Source: Mesoplasma lactucae ATCC 49193
GTDB lineage: Bacteria > Bacillota_I > Bacilli_A > Mycoplasmatales > Mycoplasmataceae
NCBI RefSeq assembly: GCF_002441935.1
Contig: NZ_CP023668.1
Location: 682,001 to 746,000, forward strand
Direction: 5' to 3'
DNA: 64,000 nt
The notes beneath the pieces are model-generated. The model did no database searches, was not told the origin of the DNA, and was given only the letters and a program-made list of their open reading frames with translations. Of this stretch, positions 1-11,920 are shown piece after piece. The first letter of the stretch is position 1. The number at the start of each line of letters is the position of its first letter. The translations under genes were made by a program, and so were the position numbers.

Positions 1-812
1 GTCCTGGTTTCGATAATGAAATCATGGATTCAACAAAATATAAACAATATGGAAAAATAGTTGCTATAGTAATTCAAACAGCTATTTTAGGATTTGGAAT
101 TTGATGAGTTCATTGCAAAATGACCAGAAAGCAAGATTTCTGATTCCAAGAATATTGAGTTGATGCAATCAAAGCCCTATTCTTCTTCGCTTTAACTTAC
201 TTAATAATTGCCGTTTTAAAATGAATGTTTGGTCGTGTTTACTACTACAACGTTGATTTTGGAAATCTGTATCAAGAATTAGGACAAAGAACTGGGGAAT
301 ATAGACCTGGTCATTTATATTCAGACGCATATAATTGATATGCAAACCAAGACGCCAGAAAATGAGGTTTCTATGATCCAACTTCAAATCATTGAGATGC
401 TAATGGTACTGGAGAATATCCTTGATGAAAATTAAATGGTTTCTTCGTTAGACCAGAAGATTCCCCTCAGTTTGCTTTACCAGTTAACTATGCTTTCCCT
501 TCTGGACATGTTAATGCTACTTATTGTGTTCTTGCAGTTTTCTTCTTATTACTAGGAAGAAAAAGACATAGAACTTTTGGTAAATTAATGAAAACATTTA
601 CAATAATTTGTTTATTACATTTATTATCAATGAACTTTGCTGTTGTTGTTATGAGATGACACTGATTCTCAGATACATCATTTACAAACATTTTAGCAAT
701 CTTCTCTTACTTCTTTGTAGCATGATGTGTAGATAGATTAAAATGATTAGTTATGAAAAAACATAACTTAAAAGATATTGCCATCTATGGAGACAAAGAA
801 CTTAATAGATAA
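1..812 (+). CDS. PAP2-superfamily membrane phosphatase (5' end outside window)
   Basis: The 3' part of a gene, read from base 3; 269 codons are visible and the start lies upstream. The protein is hydrophobic with several membrane segments. It carries the type 2 phosphatidic acid phosphatase signatures in order: a K-x4-G-R stretch near visible residue 73-78, PSGH at 166-169, and R-W-H-x3-D at 218-224, which hold the catalytic histidines. The family dephosphorylates lipid phosphates such as phosphatidate or phosphatidylglycerol phosphate; the substrate here cannot be told. Six or more TGA codons fall at Trp positions, for example in the final motif. The stop codon lies in a terminator hairpin shared with the convergent permease gene. 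Confidence 0.85.
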
Positions 813-843
813 AAAATATGACTATATGTGTAGTCATATTTTT
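812..843. terminator. Bidirectional terminator shared by convergent genes
   Basis: A perfect 13-bp stem (812-824 with 831-843) around a 6-base loop, with A-runs on the left and T-runs on the right. It serves the phosphatase gene on the plus strand and the permease gene on the minus strand. The outer bases of the hairpin belong to the stop codons of both genes. Confidence 0.85.
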
Positions 844-3800
844 TAATTTTCTTCTTGAGGTTTTACATCAATTTTTTCAATTAGTTTATTAGAACTTATA
901 GCCCCAATTGCTAAGATAGTCATCATTGCTACAAAGACAATACCTAAAGCCCATCAACTGAATGGGTTTGTTACAACCATGTTTGATTCCATTAATAGAA
1001 TTGAAGTTGCTCCTCATCAAATTAGATAACTTATACCTAAACTAATAAAGACTGTAATAGCTTCACTTGTGAAGTATTTACCAATCAATCCCATATTAAT
1101 TTTACGGTTAGTGTAACCCATAGCTTTAAAGGTTGAGATTAAGTTACGTCTTTCATTAATGTTTACTAATACGAATACTAGATAAAGAATTAAGACAACT
1201 ATAATAGTCATACCAATTAACATATCAATTAAGATATAAAATTCTTTAACTTTAGATTTTGCTAACCCTTCATTAAAACTAATATTGTTGAAGTTAGGAG
1301 TATTAACATTTGCTAAGTTAACAAATGGTGATACTTGTCTAAAGTCAGTCATAAAGTCATTTACCTTAACAACTTCATCTTTATAAGTTGGATAAAAGAA
1401 GTTGTAGTAAGGAGTTGATACTTTAGCGCTTAAGAAGTCTTTAGCATCTTTTAATGTTATGAAATCTCTTTTAGTAAAGATCTCATTGTAATAAGTAACA
1501 TCTGGTCTTTTATTATGAATGTAATTAGTTGTAAACACTTGGTGGTCTGCATAGATATTATTTGTATAGTTATCATTATTATTAATTCCAACTATTTTTA
1601 ATTTTAAATAAGTATCATAGTCAGCTTCTGGTAAGGAAATTTTTAAAGTTGAACCAACTTTTAAATTATTTAACACTGCCATGTGTCTACTAATAATTAC
1701 TGGTAAAGCATTATATTCGCTGGCGAAATTGTTCATTAATTCCATGTTTTTACTTTTCTTTCCAGAGAAGTTAAACATGTCATAACTGTAATCTTCTAGT
1801 AAATATATTTTTCAATCATTACTTGCTCTATACCCTCTTTTAGCAGGATTTACTTTTAAGTTTAAAACTGGGAAATCCACATCGTTTTGAACAAAAGCAT
1901 TGTTTAAAGTAATTCAAGGATCTTTGTTTTCTTTTTGTGCCATTTCATTTAAGACATCAAAGTAAGGAATAACTTTTTCTTCACCAAAGCTTACAAGTTT
2001 ATCTAAACCAGGAATTTGGTTTAATTCTGCATTTGAATTGTGATAGTCATAATCTAATTGGTGAATAAAGTCTTCTAATAAACTTAATCTTACTGAAACA
2101 TTATTAATGTTTGAATTTAAGATTCTCATTAAGATTACTTCTTTAGATCTTCCATTGCTTGCATTGTTATAGCTTTCTAGTAATGAAGTCATAGTCATAC
2201 TTGGTGTCATATTAGAATATCTTTCATCATTTGAACCTAAAATAATATTTTCTAATTCTTCATTACTATCATAATTAATATAGTTCATGTTATATCTTTC
2301 ACGATCAGTGAAAGTATATTTATCATCATCTAATTGGGATCATTTAAATTGATAACCATCACTAATTGATGAGTTAACATTTTTACCATAAACGTTTCCT
2401 CAACTATTAATAATATTGTTAGTAAACGTTCTAGCATTGATTTCTAAGATAATAACTAAGTTTGCTAAGATTAATAAAATACTTACTAAAATAGTTTTTA
2501 AACTATCACGAATAACAACTTTATTACTTGAGATTTTATAAGACATGTTAGCTGATAAAATATTAAATCTATGAACTTTAGCACTTTTTACAGAATCAAA
2601 GTTTGTTAATTCTAATGGTTTTTTCTTCAAGTATCTATTTAAAGAAATAAACGATACCCCAGATAAAATTCCTGGAATAATTACAACAATGGTTACTACG
2701 AATCATCAAGATAATAAGTATTTATTAATTGTTACTAAACAGTTAACAATCATAATATTATTTACTAATCCTTGGATTGGTAAACTAGCTAAGAATCCTA
2801 AACCAAAACCAATAAACATCATTAACAATACTCTTGTTCAGAATGGGAAAATTAATTCTTCAGAAGAATAACCATTAGCTTTTAAAACTCCAATTGGAGA
2901 AGCTACTTGATCTAATTCTTTCTTTAAACAATAGTTAATAAAGATTGTTGCTAAGGTTAACATAATTAAACCAATCATGATAAAAATTGCAGCTTCAATA
3001 ACATAAACATCGATTGTTTTAACGAAGTTTAAATCAGAGTATTTATCTACAACAAGTTGTTTTGAACTGAACATAACATCTTGTTCAACGACTGCATTTA
3101 AAAGCTTATTAAAGTTTTTATTACCATCTGTTTTAATTCTAGTTGTTGTAAAGATATCACCTTTGATAGTGTTAACTTTAGTTGGTGAAACAGCATAGTT
3201 ATTATGTTTATAGAAGTAATTTATATATTTATCCATTTCACTTTTAGTTAAATAAACATATAAAGTATTACTAATTTTTTCATAATCATTATTTAATTGA
3301 TTATCTAAAAAGACGTTATTGATTTTAGTTCCAAATCCAATAACTTCGTATTGTTTAACAAAAGAATTAGTTCCATCAGGGTTGATAAAATCATTTAAAG
3401 TAATTTTATCTCCAAGTTTTATATTATTAATTTCAGCATACTTAGGATTGATGATAACTTGGTTATCTTTCATTTCATCTAAAGTATTAATGCTTCTTTT
3501 TAAGGTAACTACATTATTAGTTTTATGTAGGTTTATAGGTTCGATATTAAAGAAAGTTTCTGGTTTATTAACGTTTGCTCAAGTATAGTTAATAATAAAA
3601 TTGTAGTCAATTTTAATTTCAGGAAGATTTACATTTTTTGGTAAATCACTAAAAATTTGTTGAACAAATTGATCATAGTTATTTAATCCTCATTGATTTC
3701 ATTTTGGATTAATTAAATCACTAAGTTCTACAATTGATTGATAATTGGCATTCTTCGAATCCCTATCTGGTCAGGGAAGATTGACTTGTCTATTATATAA

Positions 3801-4235
3801 ATTATCAAAACTCAAGATTGTGTCTCGGATGAAATCTCCAATGAAGTCTGGTTTAGCTTCATTTCATTTATTTTGTTTGTTACCTTGTGTTAAATATAAT
3901 TTATTAAAATATTCGTCCAATGTTAAACCATATACTTTTACATCATGATTTAATAAATTTTCACCAATACTATTTTGGTATTCTCCATTGTCATCTTTTT
4001 CTTCAAAATATTTGTATAAATATTTTCCTTGATAGTCATCTAGATAAGGTCTTGTATTAAAATCTCATTTAGTTTGAGCATGATTTATCTTTGAAGTTTC
4101 GTTAACAATTTGGATTGGAGTAGCAACAATTCCTGTTGTGATTCCAGCAAATAGAAAGATGAAAATTGTAAAGGCGAACGCTTGAAGTCAACGGTATCAA
4201 CTTATGTTGTAGAACGCTTTAAATAATTGCGCCAT
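843..4235 (-). CDS. Very large FtsX-type ABC transporter permease
   Basis: A 1130-aa membrane protein, read through many TGA (Trp) codons. It has an N-terminal membrane segment at about residues 18-40, a long polar extracytoplasmic region to about 410, and a first FtsX-like membrane block (about 415-600) with the typical cytoplasmic K-A-N-G-Y motif. A second polar domain follows (about 610-990), then a second FtsX block (about 1000-1130) with the matching motif K-A-M-G-Y. This is the MacB/LolC-type layout of permeases that move lipids, lipoproteins or peptides mechanically rather than through a channel. The ABC ATPase gene just upstream on the same strand is the likely partner. A hairpin and a TATAAT box lie between them, so the permease probably also has its own promoter. 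The substrate is unknown. Confidence 0.85.
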
Positions 4236-4271
4236 TCTACTCGTTCTCTTTCTTTATATTCTCATAATGAA

Positions 4272-4277
4272 ATTATA
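4272..4277 (-). promoter_or_regulatory. -10 box (TATAAT) for the large permease gene
   Basis: An exact TATAAT on the minus strand, about 37 bases upstream of the permease start. It lies downstream of the terminator that follows the ATPase gene, which would allow separate transcription. No convincing -35 box was found at 16-18 bases. Confidence 0.5.
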
Positions 4278-4316
4278 TATTATTGTTTCAAAAAAACACT
4301 ATTTTAAAAAGCAACA

Positions 4317-4345
4317 AAAAAGAGCATTTTTACATGCTCTTTTAT
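4317..4345 (-). terminator. Terminator after the ABC ATPase gene
   Basis: Stem 4319-4327 with 4334-4342 (AAAGAGCAT arm), 6-base loop, and a T-run on the minus strand side. It sits between the ATPase gene and the permease gene, so it may attenuate read-through. Confidence 0.75.
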
Positions 4346-4357
4346 TATTAATATAAA

Positions 4358-5908
4358 TTATGATCAATCAATTGTTGCTGGGTCAGCTGGGTGTTCATTG
4401 TGTTCCAAACTGTCAATCAATCCGTTCTTAATGTGGATAATTGTGTTCCCAATTTTAGCAATGTTAGGGTTGTGAGTAACAACAATAACAGTTGTTTTGT
4501 ATTTTTGGTTTACTTGTACTAAAATTTCTAGAACTTTACGTCCCATTTCTTCATCTAATGCTCCAGTAGGTTCATCAGCAAATAGAATGTCTGGGTTTTT
4601 AGCTAACGCACGCGCGATAGACACACGTTGTTGTTGTCCCCCTGACATTTGGTGAGGGTATTTGTTCATTTGTTCTTTCATACCAATTGTTTCAAAAATA
4701 TCTTCAATAGTCATATCTGGATGTTTTTGAGTTGATAAATTTTCCCCAACTTCAGCATTTTCTTTAGCTGTTAAGTTAGTTAACAAGTTGTATTGTTGGA
4801 AAATAAATCCGACGTGTTTACGTCTAAATTTAGTTAAGTGTGAATCTTTTAAAAGAGTTAAGTTGTACCCTAAAACGAATACATCTCCTTTAGAAGCTTT
4901 ATCTAATCCTGAAATTGTATTTAAGAAAGTAGTTTTCCCAGAACCAGATGGCCCTAAGATAACAATAAAGTCTGATTTGTTTAATTTAATGTCAATACCT
5001 TTTAAAACTTGAGTTTCAACATCTCCTGTTAAATAAGATTTTGTTACATCATGTAATTCAATTACGTGTTTTTCTAAATCAGGTTCGTAATCAGTTGTAG
5101 TAACAACTGCTCCATCTAAAATACGTTTTGAGTATTTAGAAGTTAATTTCTTTTGACGTTTTTCTAATTGTTTTAAAGCTTTAACACCAGTATCTTGAAT
5201 TGGTGGTAAATCAACTTTAACAAAATCTGTATTTGCAGCTACACGTGTAAAGTCTTCAACTTCTTTACGTTCAGCTCTTGATTCTTTACGTAATTCTTGT
5301 TTTTGTTTTTTATCAAGTTCTTTAGTTTCGACATCAATTTCTTGGTCTATTTCTTCAGTCTTTTTACGAGCTTCTTTTTCTTTAGCTTCTTTAGCTTTAC
5401 GTTCAGCTTCGTCTTTTTCGTGTTTTTGTTTGAAATCTAAATCAGTGTCTAGTTCATCTTTATCGTGTTTGTCCATTTTAGGAGTCCCACCTTTCATTTC
5501 GCTATCCATTTTTGAAGATTCTTTTTTAGAGTCTTCTTTGTTAGATTCATTTCTAATTTCAGTTTCTTTTTTGGTTTCAACAACAGGTGAAACTGTTTTT
5601 ATCTCAGGTTTTTCAACAACTGCTTCAGTTACAACTTCAACAGTTTTATCATTTGTTGTTGGTTTGGTTTTAGTACTTCTTTTGTCTTCTTTATCTAAAT
5701 CGTTTAAGTTATTTTCTAATGTACCAATTTGTTTGATATCAGTACTCATAGCTTTTTCGATTTGTTCAACAAGACTTTGTTTTGTTTTTAGAAGAGATTC
5801 TTCAGTTTCCTGACGGTTTCACTCTTCTGTAAATTGATCGATATTATCTAATTTATCATTAACGTCTTTTAACATGCGTTTAAGACGGTTAACGTAATTT
5901 TGACCCAT
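4358..5908 (-). CDS. ABC transporter ATPase (MacB/LolD type) with long charged N-terminal extension
   Basis: A 516-aa protein; its last 250 or so residues form the ATPase. Walker A (GPSGSGKT) is near 319-326, the Q-loop in F-I-F-Q-Q near 370, the signature SGGQQQR near 422, Walker B L-F-A-D-E-P-T near 444, and the switch histidine in V-T-H-N near 478. The first 250 residues are rich in Glu, Lys, Asp and Ser with few hydrophobic residues and look like a disordered or coiled-coil tail, which LolD/MacB ATPases normally lack. The start at 5908 is chosen because GGGAGGA lies just upstream; the next ATG at 5749 has no such site. It most likely powers the large FtsX permease downstream. Confidence 0.85.
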
Positions 5909-6022
5909 CGAGTCCTCCCACATAAATAAAAAATTCTAAAACAATGTCTTTATTATTTTAGCATATTAAATTTAGTTTACTAACATATGAGTGTATTAAT
6001 AAAAGTTCTATTTTGAGAAATA

Positions 6023-6048
6023 AAAAAGTAGATTTACTCTACTTTTCT
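6023..6048 (-). terminator. Terminator overlapping the hslO stop codon
   Basis: Inverted repeat around AAAAGTAGA / TCTACTTTT with a 5-base loop; the TAG stop of hslO lies inside the hairpin and a T-run follows on the minus strand. Confidence 0.7.
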
Positions 6049-6914
6049 GTCTTTTCTGAAATGATTTCTTTTGGGTCAATGTCGTAACTTGTTTTACAAA
6101 AATCACAAGTAACTTCAATTGGTTTCCCAGCCTCAACAATTTCTTCAACTGTTTGTTTATCTAATAAACGAACTGCATTAATTGTTTTTTCTCTTGAACA
6201 AGTACATTCAAATTTTAATTCTTTTGTTTCTAACACAATTGCATCTTCAGCAATATCTTCTGCTAAGGCAGTATAGTTAGTTGTTTTAAATAAGATTTCT
6301 GAAATAAATCTTGTACTTCCAATAGTTGTTGCAAGATAATCTAAATCTTCTTGAGTGTGTTCTGGGAATAATTGAATTAAGATTCCGACTGCTTTTTTAA
6401 CACCTAAGTTATCATCTAAAACTACATTAGTAGCGATAAATGAAGTAATTTGATTTGATGTTTTTAAATATGACATATAATCTAAATCAATTGATCCATC
6501 TACTAAACTAACACGTGAAACATAAGGTTCACCTTTTAATGTTGATTGAGAAACAGTTAATACTCCATCAATTCCAACAACTTGTCCTAATAATTTGTTC
6601 ATGTCTTTTTCTTGAGTAATTTCGTTTACATCAAATTGTGGATTAGAAATAAAACTACGAACTCTGTCTCCCTGGAATTCAGAAATAATAGTTTTTGCTA
6701 GCCCATCGTTTGTTGTAAAGTTTGAAGTTGTCATTTCGTGGTTTTTTAATTCTAATCCGATTAAGGCATTGGCAATTGTAATTTTTCCTAAAGCAATTGT
6801 TGCTAAAGGATTAGTTTTTTGCAATTTAGTAATTTTATCAATAGATTCAGTTAAATCTACGATAGAAATTTTCATATTATGTTTTGAGCTTATTGCTCTT
6901 AAAGAAACGTCCAT
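6039..6914 (-). CDS. hslO: Redox-regulated chaperone Hsp33
   Basis: A 291-aa protein that matches Hsp33 in length and layout. The zinc-binding redox switch lies near the C-terminus as C-T-C followed by C-D-F-C about 30 residues later. In Hsp33 these four cysteines hold zinc when reduced, and form disulfides that activate holdase function under oxidative stress. The ATG at 6914 is preferred over the upstream in-frame ATG at 6944 because AGGAGA stands 6-8 bases before it and the protein then begins directly at the family's N-terminus. It follows ftsH on the same strand but is separated by a strong terminator hairpin. Confidence 0.92.
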   Translation of the reverse strand: MDVSLRAISSKHNMKISIVDLTESIDKITKLQKTNPLATIALGKITIANALIGLELKNHEMTTSNFTTNDGLAKTIISEFQGDRVRSFISNPQFDVNEITQEKDMNKLLGQVVGIDGVLTVSQSTLKGEPYVSRVSLVDGSIDLDYMSYLKTSNQITSFIATNVVLDDNLGVKKAVGILIQLFPEHTQEDLDYLATTIGSTRFISEILFKTTNYTALAEDIAEDAIVLETKELKFECTCSREKTINAVRLLDKQTVEEIVEAGKPIEVTCDFCKTSYDIDPKEIISEKTEK

Positions 6915-6929
6915 ATATTCTCTCCTATT

Positions 6930-6961
6930 AAAATAACGAAACAATTATGTTTCGTTATTTT
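6930..6961 (-). terminator. Strong terminator after ftsH
   Basis: A perfect 14-bp stem (6930-6943 with 6948-6961), a 4-base loop and flanking A/T runs. It separates ftsH from hslO. Confidence 0.85.
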
Positions 6962-6967
6962 ATTCTA

Positions 6968-9136
6968 TTATTTGTCTTTTTTATCATCAGAAGATTCATC
7001 TTTTGATTTATCTTCTTTTGGTGTTTTAGGTTTTTTAGTTTCAGCTTTTTTAGTAGAATCTTCAACTTTATCAGTTTTCTTTTCTGCCTTTTCTTTTGCT
7101 TCTTCTTTTTCGCCTTCAGCGATTAATTCATCATTACGTTTTTTAGCAACAGTTTCTTCTTTAGCGATGTCATCAATATCAATATCTAAGATATCTCCAT
7201 TTTCTTTACGTTTTTCATCATTATCGAATTTTGCTTTTGCTTCTTTAACATCATCTGGTAAAGCTAAATTTTTATCAATGAATTCAATTTGTTCAGCTGT
7301 AATAGTTTCCATAACTCTTAATGATTCAGCTAATAATTCTAATTCAGTCATGTTTTCATTAATGATTTTAATTGCTAATGCATAAGCATCATTTAAGATT
7401 TTGCTTACTTCTTCATCAATTTCAGCAGCAGTTTTATCAGAATATGCTCCAGTTGTACGGCCATAACTTTGATCTTCGTTTGTTAACAATTTAGTCATAC
7501 CAACTTTATCACTCATACCAAAACGAGTAACCATTTGGCGAGCAATATGAGTTGCTTTTTCTAAGTCGTCATCAGCGCCAGTAGTTACATTATCAGCTCC
7601 AAAGATGATTGCTTCAGCAGCTCTACCACCCATAAATCCTGCGATTGACGCGTATAAATCTTGTTTAGTTTGGAATACACTTTCATCACTTGGTGTAGTA
7701 ATTGTATATCCTCCAGCGTTTCCACGAGGGATAATTGTAACTTTTTGGACTTTACTTGCAGATTCTAATTTTAATCCGATTAAAGCATGCCCTGATTCGT
7801 GGTATGAAACAATGTCTTTATCTTTTGTTGTCATAACACGAGATTTTTTAGCAGGTCCAGCAACTACTCTATCGATTGCTTCATCGATCTCAGTAATTGT
7901 AATATCTTTTTTATTTTCACGAACAGATAAAATTGCAGCTTCGTTTAATACGTTTTCAAGTTGAGCTCCTGAGAATCCAGGAGTACGTTGAGAAATTCTG
8001 TATCAATCAATTGAAGGATCAACATGTTTGTTACGTGCATGTAATTTAAGAATTGCTTCACGTTCTTTAATATCAGGTAATGAAACTTGAATTGTACGGT
8101 CAAAACGTCCAGGACGTAATAACGCAGGGTCAAGAACATCAACACGGTTTGTTGCGGCCATGATAATAACTCCTGAGTTAGTATCAAATCCGTCCATTTC
8201 AACTAAAAGTTGGTTTAATGTTTGGTCATTTGTTCCAGCAACACTTGAAGTTCTTTTACGAGCTAAGGCATCAATTTCATCGATGAAAATAATACATGGT
8301 GCATTCATTTTTGCATCATTAAACATTTCACGAATTCTTGAAGCCCCTAATCCAACGAACATTTCATCAAATTCAGATCCTGAAGTTGCATAAAAGTTAA
8401 CTCCAGCTTCTCCAGCAACAGCTTTAGCTAATAAAGTTTTCCCAGTTCCAGGTGGCCCTTCTAAAAGAACACCTTTCGGAATTCTAGCTCCAGCTTCTTG
8501 GTATTTTTGAGGGTGTTTCATATAGTCTACTAATTCAACAACTTCAGTTTTTTCTTCATTAATACCAGCAACGTCACTAAATTTAACAGTTGATTTAGTT
8601 AATTTAGCTTTATTTTTGCTCATACCGAAGATACCATTAGCACCTCCAGCTCCTCCAGCTCCCATTGATTTAAATAAGAATCAGAATAAGAATACATAAA
8701 TCAAGATCATTACAACTAATGGAACAACAGTTCCAACAATTGCAGCAGTTTGGTCTGTTGCTAATTCTGTAATACCTTCAAATCCTTTTAAATGACGAAC
8801 TTGTTCAACAATTGCAAAGTCATTAGGATACATATCTTTATTACTTAAAACTTGAACAGGAATTGAGTTAACTATAAATGAATGCAAGTTTCCATTTGTA
8901 TCTCGATAAGTCCCTTTAATTACAAATTTAGAAATATCGGTTTCGAAGTGTGCACTATTAATATCGTTTGAATTTAGTTTTGATTGTAATTCATCAACAC
9001 TTAATACATCAGCGCTACCTTTTAAGAAGATTGAGGCAACAATAATAGCAATAATAATGATAATTACTAAAATAAGTCAGATTCAAACTCCGCCTTTTTT
9101 GTTTTTCTTCTTTTGGTTATTGTTTTGATTTCCCAT
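6968..9136 (-). CDS. ftsH: Membrane-bound ATP-dependent zinc metalloprotease FtsH
   Basis: A 722-aa protein. Order: a Lys-rich N-terminus, membrane segment at about 18-38, an extracytoplasmic domain, a second membrane segment at about 145-165, and an AAA+ domain with Walker A GPPGTGKT and Walker B I-I-F-I-D-E. The second region of homology (R-x5[11 protein letters not shown]) and the protease motif HESGH (HEXXH) follow. The last 85 residues or so are a highly charged Lys/Glu/Asp tail, longer than usual. FtsH degrades misassembled membrane proteins and some cytosolic regulators. The ATG at 9136 is supported by AGAGAGG 7-8 bases upstream. Four TGA codons split the gene when read with the standard code. 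Confidence 0.95.
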
Positions 9137-9247
9137 AAATTACCTCTCTTCTTTGTTTGATTAATTTATTTATATTAAATAATACGTGAAAAAATTATAA
9201 AAAATAACATAGTAATATTACCATAGTTATATATCAATTTTACTGTT

Positions 9248-10441
9248 TTAAAAACTCTTATAGTTAACTATTTTATCATTGTTTAGGCTAATAACAGCTG
9301 GTTTTTCATAACGTAGTTTATAAGTAACTTTTTTATCAATGAAATATCGATTAGTTTTTTTCTTATCACAATAGCTTTTTAGCTTATAAGAATCATAATC
9401 ATTACTAATTAAATAAGGGAATTTGAAGCCATCTTCATCCATTACTCTTTGTAAATAAATGGTTTCTTGTAAGAAATTTAATTTACTAAAGTCTTCACGA
9501 TTGTTAATTTCAATTGAATAAGTTTTAAATCATTCTTCTTTTACAAAATAAATTCGGTCATAATCTTTAACTAAAAAATAATCTTTGCACTTAATTTTTA
9601 AGAATGTTTTCTTAGTATCTAAAAGTTCGGTAGCTATTTCTTTTAAAAAGTTACCATTGTAATCAAGAAGTTTTTCATCTAGTTTTAAATAATTAGCGTA
9701 ATAAATAATGATAAACATTACTTGTTTTAAATCTTGTTTGTGAAAATTTTCAGTAAGGATTAAATCCTTTGCAGTTAGATTATTGTTTACATAAAACTTT
9801 GCAAAAGTTTTTAATTTTTCGTTTTCTAGATTTGCTTCTTTGATTTCCTTTTCATATTTAGGAAAATCAGCTTCAGAGATTTGAGATCTAATTTTATTTC
9901 TCTTGTATCTAATATCTGAATTTGTTTGGTCAATAACAAACGGGATATTAAGTTCTTTATCTTTTTCAAGAATTGTGCTTTTCAACATATTCAATAAGGG
10001 ACGAACGACTATTAATCCTTTATAGTCAGATACAAACTTAAGTCCATAGTAAGAAACTATAGACCCTCTTTCTTCTTGTAGCAAGAAAGTTTCTATAGAA
10101 TCATTCTTATTATGGGCTATGAATAGATACTTAGCATTATTTTTTCTTGCTACGTCTGCAAAAAAATTGTATCTTATATTTCTTGCGTATTTTTCAAAAT
10201 TTTCATTTAGTTTTTTATAGATAGAACTATCTATATTTTTAACCTGTAGTTCTATATTATTCTTGCTACAGTACTCTTTGACTAATTCTTCATCTTTAAT
10301 TGAATTTTCCCTATAGTTATAGTTTACGTGACAAGCAATAATGTTTTTATAGCCTTGTTCTTTTAAACTATTTAAAAGATACATACTATCAGGCCCACCT
10401 GAAACACCAACTAAAATTCTCTCGTTTGATTTAATCATCAT
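9248..10441 (-). CDS. tilS: tRNA(Ile)-lysidine synthase
   Basis: A 397-aa protein with the PP-loop ATP-binding motif SGGPDS at residues 14-19. TilS adds lysine to C34 of the tRNA(Ile) that carries a CAU anticodon, so that it reads AUA and not AUG. The C-terminal part beyond a TGA (Trp) at 9530-9532 continues to a TAA at 9248 and corresponds to the usual C-terminal domain. The start is ATG at 10441, directly followed by a second ATG, with AGGTGA 6-8 bases upstream. It lies 10 bases after the methyltransferase gene and is probably in one operon with dnaX-recR-tmk-holB. Confidence 0.93.
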
Positions 10442-10451
10442 TGTTTATCAC

Positions 10452-11174
10452 CTAATCTCTAAATAGATCTAATACTTGTTGAGTATAAGTTTCATCAACA
10501 TTATGAGCGATGATTGCTGGAAGTATAGTCATTCCTTTATTTCCTTGCTTCTCACCTTCAATTAATACAGTTTTGGCATCATAACCAGGTTTAGAATAAA
10601 TGAATTGCATCTTTTTAGGAGTAATTTTGTATTTATTAAATAGTTCAATAATTTCTCCAATTCTTTCTGCTCTATGAACCATAGCAAAAGTTCCACCATT
10701 ATTTAAGCAAAGACCTGCAGACTTAACAATTCCATCTAAATTAATTAAGGTTTCATGACGGGCATTAACAACTTCTTGGCTAATTTCACGAGTTTTTGTT
10801 TTTTCACCGACTTCGAAGAAAGGTGGATTACAAATAACTACATCAAATTGATGTACGTTTTCTTTTGCAAAATCTGCAATATCATTTTGAACAATTTTTA
10901 TTTGTGATTGAAGTTCATTTAAATCAACGTTTTCTTTAGCTAGTTCAACAGCTTTAGGTTGAATTTCTACCCCAGTAATATTAGCATTTGTATATTTACT
11001 TATTATTAAAGGAATTACAGCATTATTTGTTCCAAAATCTACAATTCTTTTTTTCTTTGCATTAAGACTTACAAAGCGAGCTAATAAAATACTGTCTAAT
11101 GTGAAGTTAAACATTTCTGTATCTTGATAGATATGTCTATCCTTGTAACCTAGTAAGTTATTAAGTTCTTTCAT
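10452..11174 (-). CDS. trmN6: tRNA1(Val) (adenine(37)-N6)-methyltransferase-like enzyme
   Basis: A 240-aa Rossmann-fold methyltransferase. SAM motif I is D-F-G-T-N-N at 46-51, an acidic motif II residue is at G-V-E (68-70), and the catalytic NPPF is at 116-119, typical of N6-adenine methyltransferases of the TrmN6/YfiC group. The start overlaps the holB stop by one base (…CATTAA on the plus strand), so translation is probably coupled, and AGAGGTGA lies upstream. The exact tRNA target is inferred from family membership. Confidence 0.8.
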   Translation of the reverse strand: MKELNNLLGYKDRHIYQDTEMFNFTLDSILLARFVSLNAKKKRIVDFGTNNAVIPLIISKYTNANITGVEIQPKAVELAKENVDLNELQSQIKIVQNDIADFAKENVHQFDVVICNPPFFEVGEKTKTREISQEVVNARHETLINLDGIVKSAGLCLNNGGTFAMVHRAERIGEIIELFNKYKITPKKMQFIYSKPGYDAKTVLIEGEKQGNKGMTILPAIIAHNVDETYTQQVLDLFRD

Positions 11175-11920
11175 TAAATCACCTCTGCTATTTTAATCAC
11201 GAAGCGGTCTATAGCTAGATTTGGATTATTTGAAAACTTCAAATCGTTATAAAATTCTAATAAATTTTCATATATTTCTATAGCACAATTTTTTAAGAAA
11301 GAGTTCATGCTATTTTTAACTATATCTTGTAGTTCGTTTTTATCTAGGTTTTTCATTTTATTATTCATTAATAGAATACTATCTTTATTTTTGGTTTTTA
11401 TAATTTTAACAATAAAAGTTTCTTCACTCATGTTTTCTTTTTCATTAGATAATGATAATAGTTTTGCTCTAGATTTTATAGTTGGTAAAATAGAGTTTCT
11501 GTCATTTGTTTCTATAAAGAAATACGTATCTTTAGTTGGTTCTTCCAAGAACTTAAGTAAAGAGTTTGCTGCATCTACTTTTAAGTCTTCGCCATTTCTA
11601 ATGATTGTTATCTTAGGTTTTCCTTGTTCCATAGCTGAATAACTAAGTTCATCAATAGTATTCTTGATTAATTCTTTTTTAATAAGATCATTATGATTAC
11701 CGATTATTCTAAAATCTAAGATTCCTTGATTATCGAATTTTTCACATCATTCACAACCATCATCAGTTAATGAAAGATTTTCACAATATAACATTCTCGC
11801 TACATCAGTTGTTAAATCTTCTAGAGCATTATTATCTTCAGCATCAAATAAAATACTTTCAAACATTTTATTTTGTATATAGGCAGATTTTATATATTCT
11901 AAGATTTTATTTTTTTTCAT
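11174..11920 (-). CDS. holB: DNA polymerase III delta' subunit (clamp loader)
   Basis: A 248-aa protein. It contains the conserved clamp-loader block A-A-N-S-L-L-K-F-L-E-E-P, followed by an S-R-A-K motif in place of the arginine finger S-R-C. A Walker A motif is absent, as usual for delta'. Three cysteines between residues 48 and 62 recall the zinc module of the gamma/tau and delta' family. The first part is only seen if the TGA in C-E-W-C is read as Trp. Start 11920 lies 14 bases inside the end of tmk. With dnaX upstream in the same cluster, it supplies the sliding-clamp loader. Confidence 0.87.

Noticed and set aside
843-4235. The large permease looked like a string of broken genes or a pseudogene.
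   Set aside because: Every break is a TGA at a plausible Trp position in one unbroken frame, so it is intact under genetic code 4. The same holds for ftsH, gyrA, gyrB, dnaA, topA and others.
5430-5813. Long open frame on the strand opposite the ABC ATPase gene.
   Set aside because: It is Ser/Leu-rich shadow coding from the Glu/Lys-rich sense protein, with no ribosome-binding site. Similar antisense frames at 6972-7385, 11307-11642, 13466-13867, 19578-20117 and 58122-58631 were rejected for the same reason.
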